Assembly (NCBI GenBank): GCA_938003745.1
Contig: CALKXS010000030.1
Location: 1-63,246, forward strand
Direction: 5' to 3'
Origin: an uncultured Algibacter sp.
Lineage (GTDB): Bacteria; Bacteroidota; Bacteroidia; Flavobacteriales; Flavobacteriaceae
Length of the DNA: 63,246 nt
In this document: one piece after another, positions 8,641 through 17,814 of the stretch
How positions within the stretch are numbered: position 1 is the first letter of the stretch
How the letters are laid out: the number at the start of each line of letters is the position of its first letter
Position numbers and translations under genes: made by a program
The notes under the pieces: model-generated
The model's database searches: none
Seen by the model: only the letters and a program-made list of their open reading frames with translations
What the model was told of the DNA's origin: nothing

Positions 8641-9622
8641 TTTATGGATCATTATGTTTCAATCTTGTACAGGACAAGATTTTAAAATTAATGGAGTCAG
8701 TTTTGTTGCTTCTCGAGAAGCTGTTGATAAGACTCATATAGAGCCAGTTGTAAACGTTAACGCCAATTATGCGGCTATTATGCCTTTTGGTTTTATAAAA
8801 GATTTGTCTCATCCAGAAATAGTTTATAACACAGAAAGACAATGGTTTGGAGAGACTAGAAGGGGAGTTAAACAATATATTTCGGAGCTTCATGATAATA
8901 ATGTGAAAATAATGCTTAAACCTCAAATTTGGGTTTGGAGAGGAGAGTTTACTGGTAATATAAAAATGATTACTGAAGGAGATTGGAAGATCTTAGAGAG
9001 CACATATTCAAAATTCATTTTAGAATATGCGAAGTTAGCAGAAGAAATGCATGTTGATATATTTTGTATAGGTACTGAATTAGAGCAATTTATAGAAAAT
9101 AGATCTGAGTATTGGAATGTTCTAATTAATCAAGTAAAGGTTATTTATAAAGGTAAACTCACATATGCTGCCAATTGGGATGAATTTAAACGCACACCGT
9201 TTTGGAGTCAATTAGATTTTATTGGTGTTGATGCTTATTTTCCTGTCTCTAATGAAAAAACACCAACTATTAAAGCGTGTTTGTTAGGATGGGAATCGCA
9301 CAAAAAAATAATGAAATCTTACTCAGAAAAGTATAGCAAACCTATTTTATTCACAGAATATGGATATAGGAGTGTAGATTTTTCGGGTAAAGAACCTTGG
9401 AATAGTGATAGAAGCATGACGCAAGTAAATTTAGAAGCCCAAGCCAACGCAACTAAAGCTTTATTTGATGCCTTTTGGAGTGAAGAAGACTGGTTTGCTG
9501 GAGGATTTATCTGGAAATGGTATCATAATTATGAAAATGCGGGAGGAAAAGATAATTCTAGATTTACACCGCAAAATAAACCAGTTGAAACAATTATTAA
9601 AAATCAATATGGATTAAAATGA
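8615..9622 (+). CDS. GH113-like glycoside hydrolase lipoprotein (TIM barrel)
   Basis: This protein of about 335 residues has a lipoprotein signal ending in FQSC. The TIM-barrel domain resembles family GH113 beta-mannanases: GVSF, PFGF, KPQIWVW, FCIGTELEQF with a probable acid/base glutamate at residue 155, FIGVDAYFP, and LFTEYGYRS with a probable nucleophile at 248. I start it at the ATG at 8615 rather than an upstream TTG because MKLFRPLFLLW gives a proper signal peptide. Its stop overlaps the next ATG by 4 bases, so it heads an operon with a lipoprotein and an Omp85-like barrel. Substrate (mannan, or another beta-glycan) is inferred only. Confidence 0.8.
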   Translation: MKLFRPLFLLWIIMFQSCTGQDFKINGVSFVASREAVDKTHIEPVVNVNANYAAIMPFGFIKDLSHPEIVYNTERQWFGETRRGVKQYISELHDNNVKIMLKPQIWVWRGEFTGNIKMITEGDWKILESTYSKFILEYAKLAEEMHVDIFCIGTELEQFIENRSEYWNVLINQVKVIYKGKLTYAANWDEFKRTPFWSQLDFIGVDAYFPVSNEKTPTIKACLLGWESHKKIMKSYSEKYSKPILFTEYGYRSVDFSGKEPWNSDRSMTQVNLEAQANATKALFDAFWSEEDWFAGGFIWKWYHNYENAGGKDNSRFTPQNKPVETIIKNQYGLK

Positions 9623-10350
9623 AATATTTAAAGTATTTATCGTTTTGTTTATTCACTGTTTTTTCTTGTCATACAGATAAGGATGATGATGTTCTAGCTA
9701 CTTTAGAGACTTATATTTCTTCCGGTAGTTATGAGTTAGGTGCCGTTATTGCATGTGCAGCTAGTGATTTTGAAACAAACGATATTTTAATATTTTATTA
9801 TCCCGAAGCTGGTGCTACAAATATCAGATTATTTGAAACTGGAAGTGTTGATGTAGATAAATTAGACTTTTCTAAATACACTAGACAATTTATAGTTGCA
9901 GAGCCTTTTTTTAATGGACATTTAGGTAAGTTCACACAAAGCTGTTCTGTTGAAAAATGGATTGTTGTTACATTTGAATTAAATGGTGAATTGAAAATTT
10001 CAAACCCTATTCGTACAAAGCAAATAACGAAACCAACAGTTTGGAATGATAATGTTGATGTAGATCAAACAACGTCTGGTATGCCAAATTTTATTTGGGA
10101 GGATAATCCTGTTGGAGATAACGCTATTTATTTTCAAGTGATTTCAGATGATGAAAATAATTTACTTTCAGGAACCTATACTTACGATAATAATTTTCAA
10201 TATTACAACATATCAAATGTTGTTTTAAATGTCACAACACAAACACCACCATCTTTAATTATTGGAGATAACTATAATTTTACTTTAATGGATGTAAGTC
10301 TAGATAATTGGGTAAATTGGGTGGTGCAAAAAACGTTTAAATCAGAATGA
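9619..10350 (+). CDS. Lipoprotein of unknown function
   Basis: This 243-residue protein starts with a lipobox (FSCHTDKDDD, cysteine near 17). The acidic stretch after the cysteine resembles the surface-export signal seen on Bacteroidota lipoproteins. The rest is beta-rich with no motif I recognise. Start and stop codons overlap both neighbours by 4 bases (ATGA), so it is translationally coupled between the GH113-like enzyme and the Omp85-like protein. A role as surface partner of one of them is inferred from position only. Confidence 0.7.
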   Translation: MKYLKYLSFCLFTVFSCHTDKDDDVLATLETYISSGSYELGAVIACAASDFETNDILIFYYPEAGATNIRLFETGSVDVDKLDFSKYTRQFIVAEPFFNGHLGKFTQSCSVEKWIVVTFELNGELKISNPIRTKQITKPTVWNDNVDVDQTTSGMPNFIWEDNPVGDNAIYFQVISDDENNLLSGTYTYDNNFQYYNISNVVLNVTTQTPPSLIIGDNYNFTLMDVSLDNWVNWVVQKTFKSE

Positions 10351-11612
10351 TTAAAAAAATAATAATACTTATTGTCTTAAGCGTTTTTAATCAAACGTTA
10401 TTTAGTCAAGATTATCTTGTAGACGATTTAAAAGTTCAAGGCAATAAAAAACTTAAGGCATCATTTGTAAAGCATATTGCAGCTTTAAAATCTGGAGAAA
10501 AGTTAGATTCTTTAGTGATTGAGCAAGATATTTTAAGATTAAAACGATTACCTTCAGTAGCACATGCTTACTATCAAGTATTTCATTCGTATGATAATAA
10601 ATATAACGTCTTTTATAATATAGAAGAAAACTTTACATTAATTCCTTCTTTAAGTGTATATACTACAAATGATGATGAGTTTGCATATAGATTGGGACTT
10701 TCAGAATTTAATTTATTAGGAAGGAATATAGCTTTAGGAGGATTTTATCAAAAAGATATTTATGATTCTTACGCTATAAACTTTAAAGCGCCTTATTTGT
10801 TTTCAAATAGATTTGGTTTAGCAATTAATTATCAAGATCTAACAACACTAGAACCTGTTTTTTTAGAGAACGATGAAGCTAATTATAAGTATAATAATGA
10901 GTCTATTGAGGTTCTTGGACTTTTTGAAATGAATTTTAAAAATAGAATACAATTTGGGTTTAATTATTTTGTTGAAGATTATAAATATAGGTCAGGAGCA
11001 ACAAGTTCTAATGTTCCTCAAGAATTAAATGTAAATAAATGGCTAATAAAAGGTATTTATGAGTATAATAATTTAGATTATTATTATCAATATGTATCAG
11101 GGTTTAGAAGCATGCTTAATTTACAGTACGTAACATCAACAAATAGCATGCTACCAGATTTTTTTATTGGTTTTAATGACTTTTATTATTTTAAGCGTGT
11201 TGGTGCTAAAGGTAATTGGGCAAATAGAATTAGATTAGGTTTGTCTAAGAATGATAAAACACCTTTTGCTCCATTTTCTGTAGATAACAATTTAAATATT
11301 AGAGGCGTTGGTAATACCATAGATAGAGGTACGGGTTCAATTGTTTTTAATACAGAATATAGACATACCCTTTATGATAAAAATTGGTTCTGTGTACAGG
11401 GAAATGCTTTTATAGATTCTGGTACGTGGCAAAACCCTGGAGGCAGTTTAAGTGACTTTACTAATAGCAATAACATAAGAGTCTATTCTGGTTTAGGACT
11501 TCGTTTTATACACAAAAAGATTTATAACGCGGTTTTTAGAATAGATTACGGTATTGGACTTACAAAAAACGAAACAAAAGGACTTGTATTTGGAATAGGG
11601 CAATACTTTTAA
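10347..11612 (+). CDS. Omp85/BamA-TamA-like outer-membrane protein, short form
   Basis: This 421-residue protein has a signal peptide (cleavage near LFSQ), one POTRA-like domain (VDDLKVQGNKKL, then LKSGEKLDSLVIEQDILRLK) and a C-terminal barrel with GLGLRF-type strands, ending in phenylalanine (GIGQYF). BamA and TamA carry three to five POTRA domains; one is unusual and suggests an accessory export or insertion factor rather than the housekeeping BamA. It is coupled by overlap to the preceding lipoprotein gene. A role in moving or inserting that lipoprotein or the GH113-like enzyme at the surface is inference. Confidence 0.72.
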   Translation: MIKKIIILIVLSVFNQTLFSQDYLVDDLKVQGNKKLKASFVKHIAALKSGEKLDSLVIEQDILRLKRLPSVAHAYYQVFHSYDNKYNVFYNIEENFTLIPSLSVYTTNDDEFAYRLGLSEFNLLGRNIALGGFYQKDIYDSYAINFKAPYLFSNRFGLAINYQDLTTLEPVFLENDEANYKYNNESIEVLGLFEMNFKNRIQFGFNYFVEDYKYRSGATSSNVPQELNVNKWLIKGIYEYNNLDYYYQYVSGFRSMLNLQYVTSTNSMLPDFFIGFNDFYYFKRVGAKGNWANRIRLGLSKNDKTPFAPFSVDNNLNIRGVGNTIDRGTGSIVFNTEYRHTLYDKNWFCVQGNAFIDSGTWQNPGGSLSDFTNSNNIRVYSGLGLRFIHKKIYNAVFRIDYGIGLTKNETKGLVFGIGQYF

Positions 11613-11678
11613 TTTAAATTTAATATTCATTTGTTCTCTTTTTCATGGTTTCTATTATTTTTGCTTGAAATTTTTTAG

Positions 11679-12410
11679 ATGATGAGAACATTAGCAATAG
11701 GTGATATTCATGGGGGTTTAAAAGGCTTAATTCAGCTTTTAAATAAATTGGAAGTTAAAGATGAAGATCATTTAATTTTTATGGGTGATTATGTAGATGG
11801 ATGGAGTGAATCTGCTCAAGTTATTCAGTTTTTAATAGATTTATCTAAAAAAACAGATTGCATTTTTGTTAAAGGAAATCACGATGTTTGGTGCGAAAAT
11901 TGGTTGAGATCTCAAGATGTTAATCCAACTTGGTACATTCACGGCGGAAAAGAAACTATGGAAAGTTATGATGGTTTTTCATCTGAAGAAAAAGCAGAGC
12001 ATTTAGAGTTTTTCGAAAATTTAAAAATGTATCATATTGATGATAAAAACAGACTGTTTCTTCATGCTGGTTTTACATCAATGCACGGTGCAGAAAGAGA
12101 AGTTTACAAAGAAACACTTTACTTTGATAGAACACTTTGGGAAATGACTTTAGCCTTAGATAAGAGTATTTCTAAAGACTCGCCTATGTATCCCAAACGT
12201 TTAAAACACTATCACGAAATTTATATAGGGCATACACCAACAACAAATTTTAATATTGATGTGCCTATGAATGCTGTTAATATATGGAATGTAGACACCG
12301 GAGCAGCATTTTTAGGGAAAATCACAGGTATGGATATAGATACTAAAGCCTTTTTGCAAAGTGATCCTGTTTATAGCTTGTACCCAGATGAAAAAGGTAG
12401 AAACAAGTAA
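11679..12410 (+). CDS. PPP-type metallophosphoesterase (serine/threonine phosphatase or ApaH-like)
   Basis: This 243-residue protein has the complete calcineurin-type motif set: GDIHGG (8-13), GDYVDGW, KGNHDVW, FLHAG and IGHTPT. These bind a dinuclear metal centre and hydrolyse phosphomonoesters or dinucleotide polyphosphates. The residue pattern fits bacterial PPP phosphatases. It follows the Omp85-like gene by 66 bases on the same strand and ends 9 bases from the 3' end of a decayed minus-strand gene. It starts with two consecutive ATG codons. Substrate unknown. Confidence 0.85.
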   Translation: MMRTLAIGDIHGGLKGLIQLLNKLEVKDEDHLIFMGDYVDGWSESAQVIQFLIDLSKKTDCIFVKGNHDVWCENWLRSQDVNPTWYIHGGKETMESYDGFSSEEKAEHLEFFENLKMYHIDDKNRLFLHAGFTSMHGAEREVYKETLYFDRTLWEMTLALDKSISKDSPMYPKRLKHYHEIYIGHTPTTNFNIDVPMNAVNIWNVDTGAAFLGKITGMDIDTKAFLQSDPVYSLYPDEKGRNK

Positions 12411-12419
12411 AGGTTAAAG

Positions 12420-13942
12420 TTACTCAATACTTTTAAAATCTTTAATAGCTTGGTTGGGTTCCATAACATTGTAGCCTTTCCAAAACTCTGGTTCGTATTT
12501 AGGTAAGTAAACTGGTTTTACTTTTGGTTTTTCTTTGAAGTTTGTGTAATCTATTTCGACTACAGGTGTGTTTTCAAAAATAACTAACTCCGTTTTCTGT
12601 ATGTTTGAAACAATAAAATAAATGTCTGATGACAGTTCGTTTTGTTTTCTATGACCTCTAGTGTTTTTGTTCTTTTCAATAATTTTAAAAGGTCTATCAA
12701 TACCAAATTTACTACCTTCTTCAACTTCGGCATAACGTATAACATATTTGTTATTTTCGTTTTTAGCATAAGTAAGTGTTCCTTTTTTTTAGAAATTGAT
12801 TAAAAGAAACTCCTAATAATTTAAAGTTTTTTAACGCTTTTACATTTTTATAATTTACTCTAACAATAGCAAAATCCTCTATGTTTACGTAAATAGTTCC
12901 TTTCTAATCTTCTTTTCGTTTTGGAACAAAGCTTATTTTATAAACAAAATCATCATTTAAAAAACTATAATCTTCAATTTTGAAATCATATCTATTATCT
13001 TTTTATAAAAAGTTAAGATCACTATCTTCAATAATAAAACTGTTTCGTTGTATTTGTGAAATAGCCGATTTTCTATATTTCAAGAAATTCTTTTCCGCTC
13101 TGCATCTCGTTTTTTATTTTCTTCAATTAATACCTGTGTTTGCTCAATTTCTTTAGCGTTTTTATTTTCAAAAAACGATGAGTCAATATCGCTTTTTGTT
13201 CCAAAAATACCCAACTTAATTTTAAAATATGAATCGCGTTTTATGTGTTTTTTAATGATTGTATTAAACTTTTCTTCGAGATTTTCAAAAGACACGTCTT
13301 TGCTTTTATCATATAAATGAGAAGCTTTTATTATGTCTAATTTTTGAAAATCTTTATTTCCAGTTTTATTATAAAAATCGGCAAGAATTCCTATGTAATT
13401 ATCCTCGTTTTTAGGCATAATGGCTAGGAGGCTATCTACAAATTTTTGATTAAATTCAGGGATAGTTGTCTTTTTGATTTTGATATCATTCTTTGAAATA
13501 TTCGAAAAATAAGAAGCTCTATAAAATAATCTGCTTTTAGAAAAATTATAGTCGTAATTAACGTTGAGGTTATCTTTAATTTTATCTATTATTTCTTCAA
13601 CTGTATAATTTTTATTAGATACTGAAACCTCGTCTAATTCAATAGATTTTAGATTTAAAACGACTATGCTATCAGTAATTTTTTTTAAAAGGAAACGTTT
13701 TGTTTCATAACCTAAGCAGCGTACAAATAATGAGTCTTTCTTAGAGCGTTTCTTGTTTAAATATAAAGAGAAATGTCCTGTTTTATTACTTATTACATCA
13801 GGTTTCTAGATGTAGATATTGTTGCTAAAGAAATAGGGTCATACGATAAAGAATCTATAATTTTTGCACTTATAATTTGTTGAGATATTGCAGTTGTAGA
13901 TAGTAAAATGAAAAATAAACTAACGTTGCAAAAGTGTTTCAT
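12420..13942 (-). pseudogene. Decayed CarboxypepD_reg-like domain protein
   Basis: Reading the minus strand from ATG at 13942 gives a signal peptide (MKHFCNVSLFFILL) and the start of a carboxypeptidase-regulatory-like beta-sandwich. The frame breaks near 13810 and resumes with KPDVISNKTGHFSLYL, then runs to a TGA at 13080. Later pieces need further shifts and cross stops near 13003 and 12904. The end (EFWKGYNVMEPNQAIKDF, stop at 12420) matches the usual C-terminus of a common flavobacterial family of about 500 residues. At least three frameshifts and three stops make it non-functional. The ATG at 13418 is internal. Intact members of the family are periplasmic with unknown function. Confidence 0.8.
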
Positions 13943-14016
13943 ATAGTCGTTGCTTTGTGTAAAAGTAGACGATTAATTGAGCCAATTGTAACATTTAGAA
14001 TTTCCTTAAGTGTTAT

Positions 14017-14721
14017 TTATAAGTTTTTAACATTTACATATTTGCAGTAGTATTGATTTAGTTTTTTGGGAGAAACACCAAATCGTTTTTGTAAATGAAT
14101 AGACCAATAGTGTAATTGAAGCTTCCACATGCCGTTTGCATTGTAGCGTCTAGCAGAGGTTGTTAGCCATTCTTGAATTACTACAAACTGGTTGCGTTCG
14201 TAGAGTTTTGAAATTAAATCATTGTCTTCATAAATGGTGAATACTTCATTATAACCACCAATATCATTAAAAAGCGTTTTTGTTATAAATTGACTTTGAT
14301 CACCACCTCTACATGTTTTCCATGAGAATTTTGTAAACCAACTAGCTAGCTTTAACCATAAATGATTGGTGTCAAATTTCATTTTGAAACAGCCTGCAAG
14401 ATTGTTATTATTAATTTCGTTAATAATAAATTCATCAAAATTTTGAGGCGGATAAGAATCGGCATGTAAAAAATAAAGAATATCACCGGTAGCATGTTTA
14501 GTACCAAAATTCATTTGTACGGCACGACCTTTTTCTGAATTTAAAAGGGAAACATTTTTAAAGGAAGAAACTATTTTTTGGGAGTTATCTGTACTACCAC
14601 CATCAACAATAATAATATCAGCAATATTTTCGCTTGAAGAATTTTCTATAAGATGACGAAGCAAATTGCAAATATGTTTTGCTTCATTGTAAATAGGAAT
14701 TATGATAGATATTCTACTCAT
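14017..14721 (-). CDS. TIGR04283-family arsenosugar-associated GT2 glycosyltransferase
   Basis: This 234-residue protein has IPIYNEAKHI at the N-terminus, VDGGSTDNS, an SEKGRAVQMNFG segment and LHADSYPP in place of the usual DxD site. This combination is typical of the TIGR04283 family, named for its association with arsenosugar biosynthesis loci. It probably transfers a sugar or a sugar-linked arsenical in the cytoplasm. The start overlaps the stop of the DUF547 gene by 8 bases. The other half of the locus, with arsM and arsS, is at 17815-22541. The biochemical step is not established from sequence. Confidence 0.85.
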   Translation of the reverse strand: MSRISIIIPIYNEAKHICNLLRHLIENSSSENIADIIIVDGGSTDNSQKIVSSFKNVSLLNSEKGRAVQMNFGTKHATGDILYFLHADSYPPQNFDEFIINEINNNNLAGCFKMKFDTNHLWLKLASWFTKFSWKTCRGGDQSQFITKTLFNDIGGYNEVFTIYEDNDLISKLYERNQFVVIQEWLTTSARRYNANGMWKLQLHYWSIHLQKRFGVSPKKLNQYYCKYVNVKNL

Positions 14722-15592
14722 TTAAATCCCAATTATAATCTTTAAAAGTCTTTTTCGCTTTCGCGGAAATACTAATTGCAGTGTATCGGTTTAAAAAATC
14801 GATTAAACTCCCATTCTGTTTAAAGTCTTTAGCAAACCATTGAAAAATTTTAGAAAGTTGAATATTATCTTTAGAAATATTATTACGCTCAGAATCGTTT
14901 AAAAAACTTTTTGTAACTTGAGTAAGTTGTTCCTCAAGATTTGAAGCCTGAAAAGGCTCATTTAATAATTTAGGACAAGAATAAGACGCACAAACAATGG
15001 CAAAATGAATACGTGGCTCGTTCATTTTACGTAAAATTTGATGTTCGATTTCGTTTAGATTATACCATTTATCTCCTAACTTCCAAAAGCGCTGATCCCA
15101 AGGGTTTTTAATGTCTTTTATACTTTTAATTGGGTAATGACGTAAAATTAAATCTATAGTCATTGCATTATATGCATTTATCCAATAGGCGAGTTTTTCT
15201 GTTCTAGGTAGATTTTTAAAATTTCTATCAGAATATAATGAACTTAAAACATAGATATAGTCAAGTAGTTTTTTATGCTCGGTTTTAAATGATTTATAGT
15301 TTACCTTACCATCATTTGAAACGTGCTTTTCTAGTAATTCATCCCAAAAAAAGTTTTTTTTTGTAAAAGTCCGTTTTGTTAGGTTTTGATTGAAATCAGA
15401 ATTATTAACAATCGTACCTCCCTTTTCTTGTGGTTGAATAATAATACTATCTTTTTTTGCCTTTTTAGTAACACTATTCTTTTTTGATTTTGAAATCTTT
15501 AGAAGATCTTCTGGTGTGTTTTTTATAACCTTTTTTGTGCCAGAGCATCCAAAAATTAAGATAACAAAAATTAAAGTAAGTAGATTTCTCAT
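14714..15592 (-). CDS. DUF547 lipoprotein in arsenosugar locus
   Basis: This 292-residue protein has a lipobox at IFGCSG, a lysine-rich linker and a DUF547 domain with LAYWINAYNAMTIDLILRHY, HFAIVCASYSCPKL and a closing KDYNWDLNE. It is coupled to the downstream TIGR04283 transferase (8-base overlap) and follows the sterol-desaturase-type gene by 6 bases. Compared with the DUF547 protein at 6929-7642 it has the same core motifs but low overall identity and a lipid anchor. DUF547 genes beside arsenosugar transferases suggest a role in handling or attaching the product, which is inference. Confidence 0.8.
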   Translation of the reverse strand: MRNLLTLIFVILIFGCSGTKKVIKNTPEDLLKISKSKKNSVTKKAKKDSIIIQPQEKGGTIVNNSDFNQNLTKRTFTKKNFFWDELLEKHVSNDGKVNYKSFKTEHKKLLDYIYVLSSLYSDRNFKNLPRTEKLAYWINAYNAMTIDLILRHYPIKSIKDIKNPWDQRFWKLGDKWYNLNEIEHQILRKMNEPRIHFAIVCASYSCPKLLNEPFQASNLEEQLTQVTKSFLNDSERNNISKDNIQLSKIFQWFAKDFKQNGSLIDFLNRYTAISISAKAKKTFKDYNWDLNE

Positions 15593-15598
15593 TAAAGT

Positions 15599-16483
15599 TT
15601 ATTTTTCTTTTGGCGGAAATAATTCCTGACAAATAAAATCTTTTGGGAACTTTTCATCATTTTCAAAACCAAGTTCTATATCTCTGCCGTTATGCGGTAT
15701 ATAATCTGTTTTAAAAATATAGTCCCATGTACTAAGAGTTAGTCCATAATTAACGCCAAACCTAACATGTTTAGGTAATTCTTTAGCGTGATGCCAAATA
15801 TGCATTTTAGGATTATTAAGAATGTATTTTAAAACACCGTAATTCCATCCTAAATTGGCATGGTTTAAATGTCCAATGATTATACTAATAAAATATACAA
15901 TAGCTACGTCTTGGGCATTATAATTAGCAATTAAAGCCATAGGGATGTACAAAAATGATTTATAAACTACAGGTTCCATCCAATGGTAGCGTAAGTGTGC
16001 TGCAAACCCCATTTCTTTAACGCTATGGTGTACTTTGTGAAAGTTCCATAAAAATGGAATACGGTGTAGTAAACGGTGGGTATTCCACTGTACAAAATCA
16101 CTAACTATAAAGAAAATGAGCAGACCTAACCATTTTGGTAAATCATTAGCATTAAAAAGTTGAAAATTTGAAATAGATAAATTTATGTTTTTTAAAACAT
16201 CATTTAAAATTTCGACTATGGTATTTGATAGTGCTATTAAAACAATTAAGTTTAAAATAAAGAAATTGAAAAACATATAAAATATGTCTAGCCAAAAATC
16301 TTTTCTAAAAATAGATTGTTGTTTTCGCCAAGGAAAAATAATTTCTAATAACCATACAAGTAGAGAAATAACAATTAAACCATAAAAATAATTATCCCAT
16401 TGATTTTGAAGAAGTATCTCGTTTTTAAGATAATTCCAATATCCGGAATAGGAGTTTTTTATGATGTCGATGTATTTATTCAT
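15599..16483 (-). CDS. Sterol desaturase/fatty acid hydroxylase family membrane di-iron protein
   Basis: This 294-residue protein has about four membrane helices and the histidine cluster of the fatty acid hydroxylase superfamily: HRLLH, HKVHH and MHIWHH. These ligate two irons that activate oxygen to hydroxylate or desaturate a lipid. It lies 6 bases upstream of the DUF547 lipoprotein and in the same operon as the TIGR04283 glycosyltransferase. That context makes modification of a lipid tied to arsenosugar metabolism a reasonable hypothesis; ordinary lipid hydroxylation is equally possible. Confidence 0.82.
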   Translation of the reverse strand: MNKYIDIIKNSYSGYWNYLKNEILLQNQWDNYFYGLIVISLLVWLLEIIFPWRKQQSIFRKDFWLDIFYMFFNFFILNLIVLIALSNTIVEILNDVLKNINLSISNFQLFNANDLPKWLGLLIFFIVSDFVQWNTHRLLHRIPFLWNFHKVHHSVKEMGFAAHLRYHWMEPVVYKSFLYIPMALIANYNAQDVAIVYFISIIIGHLNHANLGWNYGVLKYILNNPKMHIWHHAKELPKHVRFGVNYGLTLSTWDYIFKTDYIPHNGRDIELGFENDEKFPKDFICQELFPPKEK

Positions 16484-16580
16484 TCAAAATGTTAAATCGA
16501 GTGTTTATTGTAAAAATAATATATTTTTATTGTAGAATTTAAAAGTATAGAGGCTATCATTTTTTTTTGAAGTGCTTAAC

Positions 16581-17693
16581 TTAAAATGTAGATTCTAAAA
16601 CTTTAAATAATAAAGCGCTTATTATTGCTGCCATTGGCAATGTTAATAGCCATGATAATAATATTTTACCAATCATTTTATAGTTGGCTTTTTTTGTTAC
16701 AGTACCAATTCCAAAAATGGAGCCTACAGAAATATGAGTTGTAGATACTGGCATACCATGAATACTAGCCGTAGTAACCAATAACCCAGTAATTAAGTTA
16801 GCTGTAAAACCTTGACCAGAATTCATAGGAGTAATTTTTTTACTCATCGTCATTCCTACTTTTTTTGAATTAATTAAGCCTCCAACACCCATAATTAGAG
16901 CAATAATTATCATACTCCATTTAATGTCAATGGTATTTATTATTAAAAGTAATCCAACAATTTTTGGCGTGTCGTTTAAACCTCTAGCAAAACTTACAAC
17001 ACCCGCGCTTAGGTAATGCAAACTGTCTAATATGCTTTGAGAATTTAGTCCAAAAAGTTGTCCTTCATAAGTTTCAAGAGTATTGTTTATAGATGCGTTT
17101 ATTGTTGTTTTTGTTCCTATTGTAGCAGTGTCCATAGACATAGCTGAAATATTAGGAACTTGATTCTGGTGAATACTTAAATTGGTTTTTTTTGTAACTC
17201 CCAATTGTTTTCTAATAAACCTAAAAATTATATATGCTATACAACTAACAATGGCAGCCATTAAAGGGCTAACAATTAATGGCATTAAAAAAGTGTTTCC
17301 TAGTTTTTCAAAATTAAATTGAGAACCTACTGCCATAACTCCTGCACCAAATAGAGCACCTACTAGACTATGAGTTGTAGATATTGGCATTCCTATTTTT
17401 GTAGCAATAAAAACTGTTAATGCAGCTCCAAAAGCAATTGAGATTGCAAAAATGGGCATTGTAATTAATTCATTTGGAACTAACCCTTTGCCTGAAAAAT
17501 TCTTTACTAATTCACTCGCTAAAAATATAGCAGCAACAGACCCTGAAAAAGTGGTTATTGTTGCCCAATTAATAGCTTTTTTAAAGTTTGTAGTGCCACT
17601 TCCAAAAAGTGTCGCTACACCTTTAAAGTTATCATTAGCACCATTGCTATAGGCTAAAAAGCAAGCAGAAATAAATAAGAGGATTAAAATCAT
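16581..17693 (-). CDS. PiT-family inorganic phosphate transporter
   Basis: This 370-residue integral membrane protein has the duplicated PiT signature: GANDNFKGVATLFGSG near the N-terminus and ARGLNDTPKIVGLLL in the second half, with the paired PISTTHSLVGALFGAG and PVSTTHISVGSIFGIG segments. The family takes up phosphate with a cation and usually also admits arsenate. Its position between the two halves of the arsenosugar locus makes arsenate entry an appealing role, but housekeeping phosphate uptake is as likely. It starts 60 bases downstream of a strong terminator that closes the arsM unit, so it needs its own promoter. Confidence 0.88.
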   Translation of the reverse strand: MILILLFISACFLAYSNGANDNFKGVATLFGSGTTNFKKAINWATITTFSGSVAAIFLASELVKNFSGKGLVPNELITMPIFAISIAFGAALTVFIATKIGMPISTTHSLVGALFGAGVMAVGSQFNFEKLGNTFLMPLIVSPLMAAIVSCIAYIIFRFIRKQLGVTKKTNLSIHQNQVPNISAMSMDTATIGTKTTINASINNTLETYEGQLFGLNSQSILDSLHYLSAGVVSFARGLNDTPKIVGLLLIINTIDIKWSMIIIALIMGVGGLINSKKVGMTMSKKITPMNSGQGFTANLITGLLVTTASIHGMPVSTTHISVGSIFGIGTVTKKANYKMIGKILLSWLLTLPMAAIISALLFKVLESTF

Positions 17694-17752
17694 AAATAAA
17701 AGAATTATTTCCTTTTGGACGAAATTGTTACTATAATTGTTTAAATTGAATG

Positions 17753-17792
17753 TTCACAAAAGAGCTTCTTAATTAAGAAGCTCTTTTGTGAA
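17753..17792. terminator. Perfect 40-base palindrome, intrinsic terminator after arsM
   Basis: TTCACAAAAGAGCTTCTTAA is followed immediately by its exact reverse complement, giving a 20-bp stem. It sits 22 bases beyond the arsM stop and upstream of the PiT gene. The stem, with internal T-runs on both strands, is typical of a bidirectional intrinsic terminator, although here only minus-strand transcription enters it. Confidence 0.8.
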
Positions 17793-17814
17793 GTAATTAA
17801 ATCTAGGTTGTCGC

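Noticed and set aside
12584-13418. Two small minus-strand hypothetical genes (12584-12769 and 13080-13418)
   Set aside because: They are pieces of one decayed CarboxypepD_reg gene; the ATG codons at their starts are internal to its former frame.
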